DNA from: CG2-30-58-95 sp964618215
GTDB taxonomy: Bacteria > Chloroflexota > Anaerolineae > Anaerolineales > Villigracilaceae
Reading direction: 5' to 3'
Assembly: GCA_964618215.1 (NCBI GenBank)
Contig: CAZTZE010000007.1
Location: 42,736 to 106,735, forward strand
DNA: 64,000 nt
Shown: positions 63,933 through 64,000 of the stretch, one piece after another
How the letters are laid out: each line of letters begins with the position of its first letter
How positions within the stretch are numbered: position 1 is the stretch's first letter
Made by a program: the position numbers and the translations under genes
The notes under the pieces: model-generated
Database searches by the model: none
What the model saw: the letters and a program-made list of their open reading frames with translations, nothing else
What the model was told of the DNA's origin: nothing

Positions 63933-64000
63933 GCACAAACATGATCATAGGTATCAACGTAAAGGGGTTTTTCTGGTAAAGTTTTGGTTCCAACCAAAAA

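Overview
The window looks like a chromosomal segment of a GC-rich, free-living bacterium, most likely an Anaerolineae-type member of the Chloroflexota. This is an inference from Thr/Pro-linker lipoproteins, nrfHA, the gene families and the abundant short palindromic and micro-tandem repeats; there is no rRNA or ribosomal-protein marker. No prophage, complete insertion sequence, CRISPR array or tRNA was found. A tmRNA gene lies at the right end.

Layout. (1) 0-4.7 kb: start of a ribonuclease Y-like gene, recX, a repeat-filled spacer, malic enzyme and two small membrane proteins. (2) 4.9-8.9 kb: an accessory island of toxin-antitoxin-like genes (DUF2442, DUF4160-DUF2442, MntA-HepT). It is punctuated by partial copies of the 3' end of the rlmI-type methyltransferase gene that closes the island. 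(3) 9-33.4 kb: a large divergent catabolic region around a DeoR regulator. Leftward are a nucleotidyltransferase, a four-CBS protein, a dimethylglycine/sarcosine dehydrogenase-type flavoprotein, a choline-kinase-like phosphotransferase, a class II aldolase, a HisC-like aminotransferase, a HAD phosphatase and an alpha-oxoamine synthase. Rightward are a second flavoprotein, a PfkB homologue, an MttB-family methyltransferase, a metallophosphoesterase, an APC permease, a four-gene ABC importer and an NPP-type phosphodiesterase. I infer uptake and demethylation of a methylated amine, possibly one released from a phosphodiester such as glycerophosphocholine. (4) 33.5-39.2 kb: a solute-binding lipoprotein, three M42 aminopeptidases and an intervening GxxExxY gene flanked by inverted repeats. 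(5) 39.3-47 kb: sbcC, nrfHA nitrite reductase, a Crp/Fnr regulator, membrane proteins and a second MntA-HepT pair. (6) 47-64 kb: mostly housekeeping genes (priA, MEMO, NUDIX, ECF sigma/anti-sigma, lysS, greA, sbcD, dnaK, tmRNA).

Two genome-wide habits stand out. Many gene junctions carry degenerate 7-10 bp tandem repeats or perfect palindromes. Some of these words are inserted in frame inside essential genes (priA, lysS, sbcC, rlmI, a flavoprotein). Several genes have a TANNAT -10 box only 6-8 nt before the start codon, which implies leaderless mRNAs.

The best candidate for an undescribed system is the cassette array at the 3' end of rlmI. Its small proteins share a C-terminal AEKK(T/A)KYGK tail, and its units are separated by 120-bp copies of the rlmI 3' end.
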